A DNA stretch of 64,000 nucleotides from Adiantum capillus-veneris (lineage: Eukaryota > Streptophyta > Polypodiopsida > Polypodiales > Pteridaceae), in the NCBI GenBank assembly GCA_014529385.2, contig CM043954.1, positions 95,683,247-95,747,246 of the forward strand, in the 5' to 3' direction. The translations under genes were made by a program, and so were the position numbers. Under the pieces are notes generated by a model. The model was not told the origin of the DNA. It saw nothing but the letters and a program-made list of their open reading frames with translations, and ran no database searches. Positions 40,274-51,480 of the stretch are shown here, piece by piece. The first letter of the stretch is position 1. The number at the start of each line of letters is the position of its first letter.

Positions 40274-43200
40274 CTAGAATCTACTGCGAAAACTGCTGGA
40301 AAAATCCACCATCTGATTCGAAGACCGGCGGAAAAATCCTTGACCGAATTCTGAGATGGAACTACCCAGTATCCTTCCACTGAACCCGCTTTCGTTTACC
40401 CTTTGGCCTGGATGGCGTCTGAGAAGTCCCAGTGCCAGCATTTTCCTTGTGAATGAGCTGTAAATGGCCTCCTGCTCAAGCTGATCCCGCCTTTCTGTGG
40501 TCATCTCCATTTCATAAGGCGTGAGAGGATGATAAGCTTTGGTGTTGGGATCATAGAGTGTGTGTCTACCTTTGGTGATCCAAGTTCTAGCCAGTTTGTG
40601 ACAATGCGAGGCTATATGGATCCATCCTTCTGGAAGTGGCTGATTGGTTTTGATCCGGGCTTCAAAAAGAATGTCAGCCATCTCTTTGTATAGTGGTCCT
40701 AGGCCTGGTTTAGCCGTGATTTCCTTTTCAGGCAGTTTAGAGGACTCAACAGTGAGTTGCAACAGTTGGTTGGTGATCTTAGTGAGGCCTCTGATTTGAA
40801 TTTTCCATTGGCCCATACACAGTTTGATCCTCTGCACCTCATCTTTCAGCTCTTGGAGGTCATTCAGTTGGAGAGCGTCGTTGAACTATGTTTGCCAAGT
40901 TTTCCATTCCACAGTCGATCGCTCATACCAATCCTGAAGATCATTAGTAATCTTGAAATATGTGAGCCGATTGACTGGTTCTAGACGTTGAGGGTAAAGT
41001 GTTGGAAAAAATCTTGGCAAATCTGCCTCTCTTGCTGGTAAAGCATATAAGAGAACTGGGGAATCATGCACAAATTCCAAGAAGTTAAGGACAACGTGGT
41101 TCTCTTGCTGCATCATCTTTCTGGTTACTCTAACAAGCTGAAATAGTCGCCGAAGAGTAGTTGCTTGTTCTCCCACTGACATTCGAGTTTGAGGTCCCTT
41201 GCTGGTGGGAGTTTAGTCTTCAAGAATGGTCCGCACCCCTCGGGGGGTTCACTATGATTAAAACTACCATATCACGTGCGTTCAAGACATGTTTGTAAAA
41301 CCCCTTATCTGTGAATTCTGTTAGGAATATAATGTACCCTTTTATTTTAAAATCTGTAAGTTTTTATCAAATTTGAAAATATAATATCCTTCTGTATGTA
41401 TATTTCTGTAAGTTTCAAGAATATTAAATACCCTTCTATTGAACTCACGTGATAGGTTACATTTTTCTTAGGCACCCTTTGATCCAGAACTCTCCTAGCA
41501 ATCTGCGTTTGCACTAAGACCTCTTTCAATTGATTCCTGACATCCTTCATGCATTTATATGTCGGCTTGTTCCCCAGCAGAAGCTCTAATTCCATAGCCA
41601 AAGAGCGACAATCTGCAGTAGACTTCCATTGCCATTGGGGATTGGTTACTCTTTCTTCAGCAGTCGATATCCATTCAAGCACCCTTTCTAACATCTGTAT
41701 TGTACTGGGATGCGCAGATAATTGGCAGGCCTCTTGATCATGGAAAGCAACTGATTTCCACTGCTCAACCATTTCCATGGCGCCAATATACAGTCGCTGA
41801 AAGCGCTCCAGATCAGAGATAAGATCATCATCCTCCAGATACCGCCTGGCTATAGGAGCCTGCTAATGTCTTAATCTCTTGTTGAGCGTGATGAGCTGTA
41901 ATGAATGTTTCTCATCACCTGCTGGTCCCTCACTCACAGCTTTTCCTTTCCCTCTAACATCCCTGCTATGTTGTGACTGGTGTGCCGGTGGATTCCCAGT
42001 GTTGCTGTGTTGTTGCTTTCCTAGTTGTTGATTGCTCAATCGTTGCCCTTCATGCTGGTTTGCTGGTCTGGCTGTGACTGATTTCCTCCAATTGGACGTG
42101 TACCACCAGTACCAAGTTTTGGAGGTGGAGATGGAGGAAAGGCATCATCATCATCATCATTATGCCCTTCGTTTGGTTCATCCTCCTCCTTCTCTGCTTC
42201 TTCTTTCTCCTTATCCTCATCTTCTTCAGTGGTAGCTATTGTTCAATGTAATCAAGGATAGCTTGATTTGTCAAAGCACTATTATATTCAGTAACTTTAT
42301 CCTGCAAATCACTCTACATCGTCTCCATAAGAGACTTCAAGTTATCCATGTTGAAAACAGCATTGCCCGCTGGATTCAAGATCTCGGCCAGATTATTATA
42401 GATACATCTTTCTGTTAATGTGGCCTTCAGAGCATTGTGGTGGATCAGTAAAGAGTTGAACTCAACTCGCTTCATTCTCAACATGGTTTTGAACCGATCA
42501 GCAGCTCGTTGAGCTTCTGCCTTTTCTTCCCGCATGGTCTGCATCTCAGACTCTACCTTGACTAGCTTACTTTGTAACTACTGAATAGTCCTATCTGAGT
42601 GAGCCTCAAGGATATTATGGCGTAGATTCTCGACTACTCTCCCTTGCTCCAGCTTTTCAATCTGCTCCTCAGCCTCCCTTAATTCAGTCTTTACCTTAAT
42701 TAGTTTATCTTTTGACCCTACAACATCCAACATTTGTCCCATACAATTGACAATAGTATTCCATGATGATTGTATGAGTACTTAACAGCCATCATTAACT
42801 GTTTCTGGGTCAGAATCAGTTGGCGCATAGATTGTGACATGAGCCATATAAGGTAATGCAACATAATCAAATTTCTACAATAGGAGACGTCCCTTGAGCA
42901 GATGAGTCTGCAGTTGTTGTAACCTGTCTTTCTTTGTCAAGTGCAGGGCTTCTTCACTGTATGGGATGGAGACTCGGCCAAGTGGATTTGGAGAAGCTGG
43001 GCCTTTGCCCTTAGGAATCTGGTTTGCTGATTGCTCAAGACTCGCCCTTTTTGACTGATCGAGTTCAGTACTGGTGGTTACTGAAATCTGGCCTGTTGAC
43101 TGGTTGATTCCACCAATGGTCTGGTCAGTCTGTTGTTCAGTCTCACTAAGTGGAATCCTTTCAGTAGTAGACACTATTTTGACTTGACTTTCCAGCTGCT

Positions 43201-44378
43201 TCAGGAGAGCAGTGTTCTTAGTTAGTGTCGTCCTTGGCTTCTTTGAATTTCCATCTTCATCTTGTTTAGCCTTCCTTTTCAATCCGGTGGGGTTGACTGG
43301 CTTTCTGGCTCTTCTTCATCCGATGAAAAGTCTATATTCTTGGATCCTGGGAACGGCTTCTGGCTCCAAGCCATTCTCAGATGATCATGGGTGTTTGGAG
43401 CAGTTGCCCAGTACAGAAACTGCCAAACATACCAAGCCTTGAATACACTTTCAGATTTCAGTTTGGTAGTTTGTTGAAGCACATTGTGCGACAATATTTG
43501 GTAGAGGTTGATAGAGACTCTCGAATCCAGTCTTTTTACTAAAAGCATAGCAAAAAGTTTCTCTGACACATATGTCGGGTTATTCTTTAGGCTCATAGCT
43601 TCAGCCACAAATCGGTAGGCAGCGGGAGCTTCCAGTCTTGCGACTGGCTTTCCTTTTCCTCTTAGCAGCATCATCCTCCTTCAGAGCTGCACTGATTTTC
43701 TCTGCAGTTTCCACATATGGCTTGGGCCCATTTGGCATACGGAATGCAAAAGCAATACTTTCTGGTGTGACAGACATCTTCTAGCCATAAACCATAGCAC
43801 TGCCCTCTTCAGCATTAAAAGAGTCCACGACTTGCCTTATGATGGCTGTGTCAAACTCAATCCTCGTGGCTTGCAAAACCACATGCAAGTCCCACAGTTG
43901 GAGTAGAGCCTTATCTTGCTCAATAAACACATAGCACTGAATTTTGCTGTGCGGGATGAGTGGAAGAGTTGCCTTTTGTAGCAGTAATAAGGGCTTGTGT
44001 TTCATCGATAGTCTTTTGCATCTATTTCCTCCTACCCATGCACCGTGAAGATGATGAAGCAAGTAAAGAAGAAGATGACTTACTTGATTCTTCAAAACCG
44101 TATCCAGGTGTGGCTGGCAAAATCAGACGACAATCCATAGTCTCCTCAGAGGATGAGGTTTGTGGCTGTAGTAAAGAAACTTCAGAGCTCGGTGATGGCA
44201 TGTGGACAACGGGAGGTAAGCGTCGCGTAGGAGATTTGCGAGGAAAAATGCCTACTCGCCTTACTGTTCGTGCCATAAAAGCTCCACCACTTACCATTCC
44301 TAGACTTCTGTGCACCGCAACTGACGTGGCACACATGCATTGCACAAGAATTTCATCATTCATTGAAATGATTACCAC
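40274..44378 (-). pseudogene. Extra 3' ORF of a gypsy element: coiled-coil protein remnant
   Basis: A decayed reading of about 4 kb between the integrase end and the 3' LTR. Pieces from 5' to 3': 44,378-44,022 (starts MVIISMNDEILVQC, Ser-rich); 44,095-43,781 (KIQCYVFIEQDKALLQLWDL); 43,674-43,279 (PTYVSEKLFAMLLVKRLDSR, acidic end); 43,282-42,875 (Lys/Gln-rich); 42,544-42,314 (helical, REEKAEAQRAADRFKTMLRM); then 41,778-41,347, 41,182-40,886 and 40,837-40,274. Several joins are one-base shifts. The position is that of env-like third ORFs in some plant gypsy elements, but no signal peptide, membrane or fusion segment is evident. Function unknown. Confidence 0.5.
41237..41480. mobile_element. MITE copy B (inverted relative to copy A)
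   Basis: Starts CCCTCGGGGGGTTCACTATG and matches the reverse complement of 38,604-38,850 with moderate divergence. The right end after TTACATTTTTCTTAGGCACC is degraded. No clear target duplication. It interrupts the 3' ORF remnant. Confidence 0.7.
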
Positions 44379-44599
44379 TGATATTCCATCTGACCGTTGG
44401 TCCCCTAAAAATTGATAACTTTGTCCCCACTTGTCTGGTCCTGGTATAAGCCTGTCTTGGTCGTGCTAGTACTAGTCTGAAACTGGTTCTGGAACTAGAA
44501 CTGGCTGCACATGAAAAAGTCCCAAGATAGCTGATTCTGGAATTTCTTGGTCTTCAGCACCTAGATCCTCAGTACCCTAATCCTGGCAACGCTCTCTGG

Positions 44600-46027
44600 G
44601 TTCTGAATAGTAGAGCTTGATTTTAGCTCCATTATATACCCCTCGCTATAGTAATCCAGATAGGTCTTTCAATCTTACCGTGCCGTTGGAGAAAACCTAG
44701 TCCACTTCGAATGGTCCTGCCCAGGCTATCTTTAGGTTCGGCTTCTTAGGACCCAATTTGGACTGATATAGGAGTACCAAATCCACTTTCTGAAACTCGC
44801 GGACCTTAATCCTTCGATCATGTGAATGTTTCCTTCTTCGCTGAACAATATTCTGTTCCAGCATAGCCCGTTGTCTCAGTTCATCTAACTAGGTAAGCTC
44901 CTCCAATTGCTTCTTAAGATTGTGATTAAAATATAATCCATATTCTACAGCCATTCTGAGACTTGGAATAACAAACTCCATAGGGACAACAACTTCAGTG
45001 CCGTATACCATTCTGAATGTTGTTAATCCTGTAGTGACCTTATAAGCTCTCCTATATGCCCATAAAGCAGTCTAAAGCTTCAAATCCCACTGGTCTATCT
45101 TTTTCTGCACAATCTTAGTGAGAATAGTCTTAATGGTCTTGTTATTGCTTTCGGCATGTCCATTGCATCTAGGATAATAAGGTGTGGATTTCCGATACTT
45201 GATTGAAAGCATATCCATAAGAATCTCCATAGTGTCATTGATAAAGTGTGTCCCTTGGTCTGACACAATCTCCACAGGACATCCATAGTGGCAGACAATA
45301 TTCTCAAATAAAAATCTTGCAGTGGATTTGGATGTGTTGTCAAGAAGAGCCTTAGTTTCTACCCACTTGGTTACATAGCAGGTAGCCATCACTATATACC
45401 TATTCTTCTTGGAAGTAACCTTCTTGAAAGGTCCCATAAAATCCAAACCCCATTTCATGAAAACACCCAGTGGTTGTATTGGTGTTAAGGGAGTCATGTA
45501 TGCAGCTGTGGGTCTACCCATTCTTTGACATATGTCACAAGTTATACAAAAACTTCTGACATCGGATATCAATGTTTGCCACCATAAACCAACATGTATA
45601 ATCTTTTTGTCAGTAACATCAGTAGAAAAGTGTCCACTAGATTCTCCATTATGCCCCTCTGAGATAACTTGCATTCTCCCCTCCATAGGCACACATCTGC
45701 GAAGAATACCATCGACACCTAATCTATAGAGTGAGCCCCCAATGATGGTAAACTTTAAGGTTTTGATAGCCAGAGCCTTCTTCTCATTTTTCTTCCAGTG
45801 ATCTGGGAAACCACCCTAAGAAATAAACTGATATACTTCATATAATTCAGGATCAACTGATTCTGTCGCTTCCAGCTGAAATAATTCAGTATCCACTGGT
45901 TTGTCTCTTAAAGACACTTCAGAATAGCCCTCCGTACTCCTAGAGAGGAAATCAACGCCACAGTGGTTCTTGCCAGGTTTATGGAAAATTCAAAATTCAA
46001 ATTCCATAAGGAACATCATCCACCGTA
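44600..46027 (-). pseudogene. Gypsy integrase (large element)
   Basis: The zinc-binding region (CITCDICQRMGRPT) and the core are open at 45,692-45,072. The core DDE residues are in WGLDFMGPF, IVSDQGTHF and NGHAESNN, so catalytic residues are kept. The upstream part (46,027-45,693) holds the RNase H end and HHCC region with stops. The C-terminal part (45,070 to about 44,600) ends with KIKLYYS-like sequence. Confidence 0.8.
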
Positions 46028-47338
46028 TTAGCCTACCTTGAATAATGACATAAAAAATAATAGGACGTGATGATCCACATAGAAATGAAACAATTTGCCT
46101 AGCAAATAATGCCTGAATTTCGTAGCACTAAAAACCATCCCTAGAGCTTCTCGTTCAGTGGTTGTATAACCTTGTTCAGCCTGGCTGAATCTGCGACTGG
46201 CAAAGTAGACAGGATAGTCAGTCCTTCCATCTGGCTGGGCTAGTATCGCCCCCATCACCAGCCCCAAAGCATCCACATGTACATGGAAGATAACATCCCA
46301 ATTTGGTTGCCGAAGGACTGGTTTACTGATAATGGCACTTTTTAAGTTCTTGAAACTTTCCTCACACTCAGCAGTCCAATTGAACTTGCTGGTTTTCTTT
46401 GTGAGCTCATACAATGGTAAATCTTGGGAGGAAAATTTATGCACAAATCTTTTGTAAAAGTTAATATATCCCAAGAAAGAACTTAACTCAGATGCATTCC
46501 TGGGTGCCTTGGCCTGCTGAACACACTGGATCTTGTCGTTGGCCATTTCTATTCCATTGCGGGATACTACATGTCCCAGTAGTAGCTGGCCTTTGCAGAC
46601 TAGGAAAACAGATTTGAATGGATTCAAAAAAATCTGCTTCTCTTGACAGTGCTTAAAAACCATCTCCAAGAATAGTAAATTTTGTTCCTCGGCTGAATAT
46701 ACAGTGAAATTTTCCATGAATATGGCGAGGAACCGATGAAGAAACTCATTGAATATCTCCATCATACATCGCTGAAAAGTGGCTAGTGCATTGCATAGTC
46801 CAAATGGCATTACCAGATACATAAATGCTCCCCACTCTGTAATGAAAGTGGTCTTCCCCCGATCCTGAGTAGCAATTTGTAATTGATTGTAGCCACTATA
46901 TCCATCCATAAAACTATACATCTCATACCCTGCAATCTCATCAAGCAACATATCTGTGAAGGGTAATGGAAATAGATCCTTGATGGTTTGAGCGTTGAGT
47001 TTCCTATAATCCACACATACTCTCAACTTCCCATTCTTCTTGGGAGCAAATACAATAGGAAACAACCAATCGCTACTGGCTACTTCAGTGATGAACCCAG
47101 CTTTGAGAAGGTTGTCAATCTCTTCCTTGACCTTCTTAGCATATTTGGGATTCATTTGGTACCGCTGCAGTCTTACTGTCCTGGCATCTCGCTTCAGTGG
47201 TATCCTGTGCTGGCAGACCTCTGGATCCACCCCTTTCAGATCAGTGTGTTCCCAGGCAAAGACATCTTTGTAATGCTGAAACATTCTGCATGCTTTCTCC
47301 TTCATTGTAGGGTTGAGATGTCTGTTAACTTTGATCAT
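46028..47338 (-). CDS. Gypsy reverse transcriptase-RNase H (catalytic pair lost)
   Basis: An open frame of 436 residues. RT blocks: FAPKKNGKLRVCVDYRKLNA, YSFMDGYSGYNQLQIATQDR, MPFGLCNALATFQRCM. The active site reads IFMENFTVYS where working enzymes have the pair Asp-Asp, so polymerisation should be lost although the frame is intact. The RNase H part has FHVHVDALGLVMGAILAQPD and YPVYFASRRFSQAEQGYTTT. It lies between protease and integrase in normal gypsy order. Confidence 0.85.
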   Translation of the reverse strand: MIKVNRHLNPTMKEKACRMFQHYKDVFAWEHTDLKGVDPEVCQHRIPLKRDARTVRLQRYQMNPKYAKKVKEEIDNLLKAGFITEVASSDWLFPIVFAPKKNGKLRVCVDYRKLNAQTIKDLFPLPFTDMLLDEIAGYEMYSFMDGYSGYNQLQIATQDRGKTTFITEWGAFMYLVMPFGLCNALATFQRCMMEIFNEFLHRFLAIFMENFTVYSAEEQNLLFLEMVFKHCQEKQIFLNPFKSVFLVCKGQLLLGHVVSRNGIEMANDKIQCVQQAKAPRNASELSSFLGYINFYKRFVHKFSSQDLPLYELTKKTSKFNWTAECEESFKNLKSAIISKPVLRQPNWDVIFHVHVDALGLVMGAILAQPDGRTDYPVYFASRRFSQAEQGYTTTEREALGMVFSATKFRHYLLGKLFHFYVDHHVLLFFMSLFKVG

Positions 47339-47712
47339 TCAAGGGTTTTCTTCAGAGCCTAGATTTCATTCCTCGATCTCTTGGTCATCTAGAAGTAACT
47401 AGCTAGGTCCACCGCCTTTTCTCTTGGTTGACTCTTCGGCGTAATCCCAAGACGGCCCTTTGAGTTCCAAATTACTATTCTAACTTATGGTGTCCTCCCC
47501 AGAATGTGTTGGCTCATCTGACGTGCTGGATTCAATTGATCCTTCTAGTTAACTGAACTGATCATTCTTCTAAATTGAGTTTAGTAAACTGGTCTGGAAA
47601 TTTCTTCTTCTGTTTGTCAGCCTGCTCCTTTGCTCAATGGAGCTGCTAAAATCCTTTTAATCTTCTTGATCTTATACTTCTGGCATAATTCTTTAGGTCT
47701 CATCTCCTTTCT

Positions 47713-48100
47713 CTAGCTTCTAGTGTTGTTTGTCTGAATGTGGATTCTGCCACTGACCCCTTGTAGAGTCAAAGTTTGATTAGCATAGTCGTGAACAGCC
47801 TGTGCCGTTCGCAACCATGGGCACCCTAGTAGCATTCCATATGCTCCTTGCACATCGAGAGCTAGAAAACTAGTCTTGAACTTCTCCTTGCCCACTCGTA
47901 TCGGCATATTTCGATCATACCAGTAGCTTGTACTACTCGATGATCTACCATCCACACTTTGAAAGGTACTGGCTTCAGGTTTGTGATGCCCATCCTCTGC
48001 TAAAGATGTACTCCCATGATGTTTACTCCTGCTTCTCCATCCAGAATGACACTCAAAAGTGGTTCCATTGTTTTTGAACTTTGTAATCTACTTGAATTAG
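47713..48100 (-). pseudogene. Gypsy protease remnant (large element)
   Basis: Active-site-like ILDGEAGVNIMG near 48,050-48,015. The C-terminal part is open at 47,955-47,713 with GMLLGCPWLRTAQAVHDYA. A stop separates the two parts. The linker to RT (47,339-47,712) shows no clear domain. Confidence 0.6.
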
Positions 48101-49880
48101 CGGCACTTCATCATCTCTGACAGCCGTCAAGTCAACTATCTTGGCCTCCACCTCAGCAATCCTTCACTGTCTGATGAATTTTGTTGCTTCAGGCAAAGTT
48201 CTTCTAATGTCTTCCAGCTCCATAGTGAGTTTCTGAATTCTATCACAGATTTTTACATGAATTTTCTCTTTCTCATGATCAGAGTTGTTGTCGGAGCTTG
48301 AAGAACTGGTAATATCTTCACAATGCCATTCCTTCATTTTAGTGCTGTCATCTCCTCTATCAGCTCCCAACTCTTCAATCATCCCTTGTACTGCAACCAA
48401 CATGGTCTCAGGTATGCCAGGCTTTGACTAATCTGTCTCAGTAGATTGGACTGGTATGTTTTGAATGACCCGTGCTTCAAATCTCTCAGGCTGCTCTGGC
48501 AGCTTCTTGGCTAAATCCTATGCGATTTTCACCCGCTAGTTCTCTCTGCTCCTGCCATTCATCAACCACTTTTTCTTTACCCTTGGCCTTCCATACCTCT
48601 CTCTGTTGAGCCCATTTGTTGCTTTCAGTAGTGACTGGTTTTTCTAGAATCTCTGGGATTTCCTCAATCACTACTCCTTTGCTTCGTGTAACTGCTCGTA
48701 ATGGAACTGGCTCTGGTACCTTCACCTCATTAGCCGCAGTCCCAGGTGTTTCTGGGCATTGAGCCACGAAATGCCCATAATTTCCACAAGTGTAGCAATT
48801 TAGACTTCGGCTCTGGAAATTACCACGGCCCTAGCCCAGGCCAGTACCTTCTTGGTATTTGCCTCGCCTTGGACCAGTACCACTGGTACCTGGTTTCTCC
48901 TCCTGAGAAGCGTTGGCAGTTTCCACTCTTACTGGTTCGGCGTTGGTGAATGCCACCACTGACAAGTCTTTTCCCTTTTTGAAATGATGAATCCTAATGC
49001 CACAGTTATTCCATAAATGGTCATAGGCTTTACAATAAGTACACTCTGGACACTCATTGGAAACATGGTCCTTAGATTTACATTTTGAACACCAAGTCTC
49101 TATTCTTTTCACTGGTTGTTTGGTCTGGCTAATCTTAGCAATTTGCCGAGCCATCTCTTCAATCTTCCTAGCCCAAGACCCCTTTTTAGGCTTTTCCTTG
49201 GTATTCTCATCGGAGCTACTCTCAGAACTACTAAAAACTCGGCTTGAATCAGAGCCATCAGTAGAAGGACTGCTACTACTGGACCTCCTCTTCCTATGAC
49301 CCTTTTCCTTCTTAGCTTGTTGTTCCAGCTTCAGGGCTCACTGCACCAAATCATTGAATTTCTTCGTCGGTATTGGTACCTCTTGCTCCCTAAGCTTTTT
49401 GCTACGAAATCCATTCAAGAACCATGTTCACAGTCGCTTTTGCGATGGTGGTCCCTGCAGCTGCCTTGTCAGTTCCTTGATTTTCTCAACATAGCTTCGG
49501 ACTGACAATTTCCTCTACTTAATCTTATCCAGTTCACAAATAATATCCTCATCACCTCTGTTGTCGGAATATTCCAGTCTGAAGGCTTTAAGTAGTTTAT
49601 TATAGGATCTAAGCTAACAAGCCAGGTAATGGTAGTACCACTTCCTCGCTGCCTCCTTCAGCGTTTGCAAAAAGTATTCACCCCAATCATCCTCATCAAT
49701 ATTTTTCAGATCTGCATACTGCTCAAAAGCTTGGATGTGAACATCCGGATCATCCTTCTTGCCCCCTTTGAACACAGGAAAAGATATTTTCAACGAGGAT
49801 GTGTAATCATGCCGATCACCGTTGGTCCTTCCTCTTCTCATCTTAGAGTCTGGACACCTCTTTGGGGTTTTCATACAATT
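48101..49880 (-). pseudogene. Gypsy gag with three zinc knuckles (large element)
   Basis: The capsid start is open at 49,874-49,614 (SFPVFKGGKKDDPDVHIQAF, KEAARKWYYHYL). The middle part is frame-shifted. The zinc-knuckle part gives CSKCKSKDHVSNEC and CTYCKAYDHLWNNC (49,154-48,831), then a stop, then CYTCGNYGHFVAQC (near 48,800-48,755). All three fit CX2CX4HX4C. A charged linker runs through 48,767-48,486, and another helical piece lies at 48,403-48,164. Three intact knuckles are more than the usual one or two. Confidence 0.75.
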
Positions 49881-49895
49881 GTTTGTATCTGCATA

Positions 49896-51130
49896 TCAAT
49901 TAATATCTACCTCTGTCTCAGTTTTTGTGTCCTCCCTGGCTTGTCTACTGGAGGTATGGCGACTTCCTTTACTGCCTTTGGCGCCCTCGTCCCCCTGCCT
50001 GGACCGAGAACTTTTAGCCTTGTGTGCTTCCCTTTTCTCCCTTCTACATCTGGACTGACTAGAATGCTGTGAGTCATGCGCCTCATCAACCTGACTGTGC
50101 TCCTCCTGAGCCTGAGTGTCAGTCACTAGCTCATGATTGGGGTCAGAGTCTCTTCCTGACTCCTCAGGAATAGTGTCAACACGATAGGATGGTTTCTGGC
50201 CACGATTGGTTTTGGGTGACATTACTGCTTTTTCATCGGGATCATCATGTATATGTGCGTATAGTATATCTTCCTCAAGCATCTTGGGATCCTCGATTAT
50301 AACATGATTCTTAAGCTCTAGTGTTAACGCATGAATGAACCCACACACTTGATGGACGGTGTCTAGACCCTCTTGCTTGAGAATCACATCACATGAGTGT
50401 AGGATATACTATAACAGTGTCTTGTGCTAATGCATAGAGTAGTTATCCTCTACATACCAATTTCTACCCACTTCATTTGTGGGTAGAAATTTCATTTTGA
50501 GCACATCCTCAAAGGACCCCCATGTTTTTGGTATGATGTCCTTCTCCTTTAGTGACATCCACCATTTATAAGCCTTACCCTCTAGCGTTTGAATTGTTTA
50601 TAGTGCCTTGATTGCATGTGGAGTGCATCTAAGATCATGAATAATATCCCATTTGCTCAAGAACATATTCACATTCTCTTTGTTATGCTCCTTTTCCTCC
50701 CCTCAAAAAATTTGTGGCTTGATATTCTTTAACAAGTCATCCACCTTTTCTTCAGTTGCAGCCCCTTCAAATTGAAGCCTTGCTCTTGTAGACGAGGGGT
50801 GCTCCCACTAGGCACAAGGGTCTTAGAAAACCTAGTCTGCTCATTAAATAGGCCCTTGGCTGACTATTGCATGAATTGTGTAAGCATATCAGATATCTTA
50901 GTGACATTTGCATTCAACTATGCAAAATTGGACTCTAAAATAGTCATACCTATTTATAGTCCCCTAAATTCTTCGATCTCAAGCAAATGAATGCTGTCAT
51001 TCAGCCCAATTTTCACTTGGGCATCCTCCATAAGAGTGGCCAGCTACGGGGTAGGAGTAGGTGAAACTAGGGTAGGATTCTCAAAATCAAAAGTATGATG
51101 CACCTCAACATCCAAATCTATGGCGTAATG
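49896..51130 (-). pseudogene. Additional gag remnant upstream of the large element
   Basis: The open piece 50,387-49,896 starts MILKQEGLDTVHQVCGFIHA and ends in a Ser/Arg/Lys-rich tail. Upstream (51,130-50,390) a broken gag core is readable, with words such as GKAYKWWMSLKEKD and SFEDVLKMKFLP, then a stop before the open piece. It differs from the gag at 48.1-49.9 kb, so two gag modules lie in line. It probably belongs to another element cut by the insertion of the large gypsy element. Confidence 0.55.
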
Positions 51131-51480
51131 TGTTGTGCTAGCAAGAAAAAATGAGCACCTTGCTGCAAAAAATGCATGGAGAAATAAAGGGTAACCTCAC
51201 ATAGTCAACCGCAAGAGAAATCAAGTAGCCATGCTGAATCACAGTTGTCAATTTGTATAGAGTGCCGATGTCGATTTCAAATGCTGGAAATCACAAGCCG
51301 CTATAAAAGATTGACAAGAAACTTTGAAAACCCGTCAAAATTGACCTTGTCATTTTGATGAAGAAAGAAGATCTTTACTTGAGATATATGGTCATATTTG
51401 ACGTATAAAAAGACTCCATTGAAAAAGATATTTGAGATCTATGATTTTTTGCGAACCAAAATATTTATGTAGTAAGTCAA
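51131..51480. other. Stretch without a recognised gene
   Basis: AT-rich, no coding signal, between the gag remnant and the PPR array. Confidence 0.4.

Noticed and set aside
43960..44415. 151-residue + strand ORF
   Set aside because: Opposite strand of the 3' ORF of the gypsy element; no family likeness.
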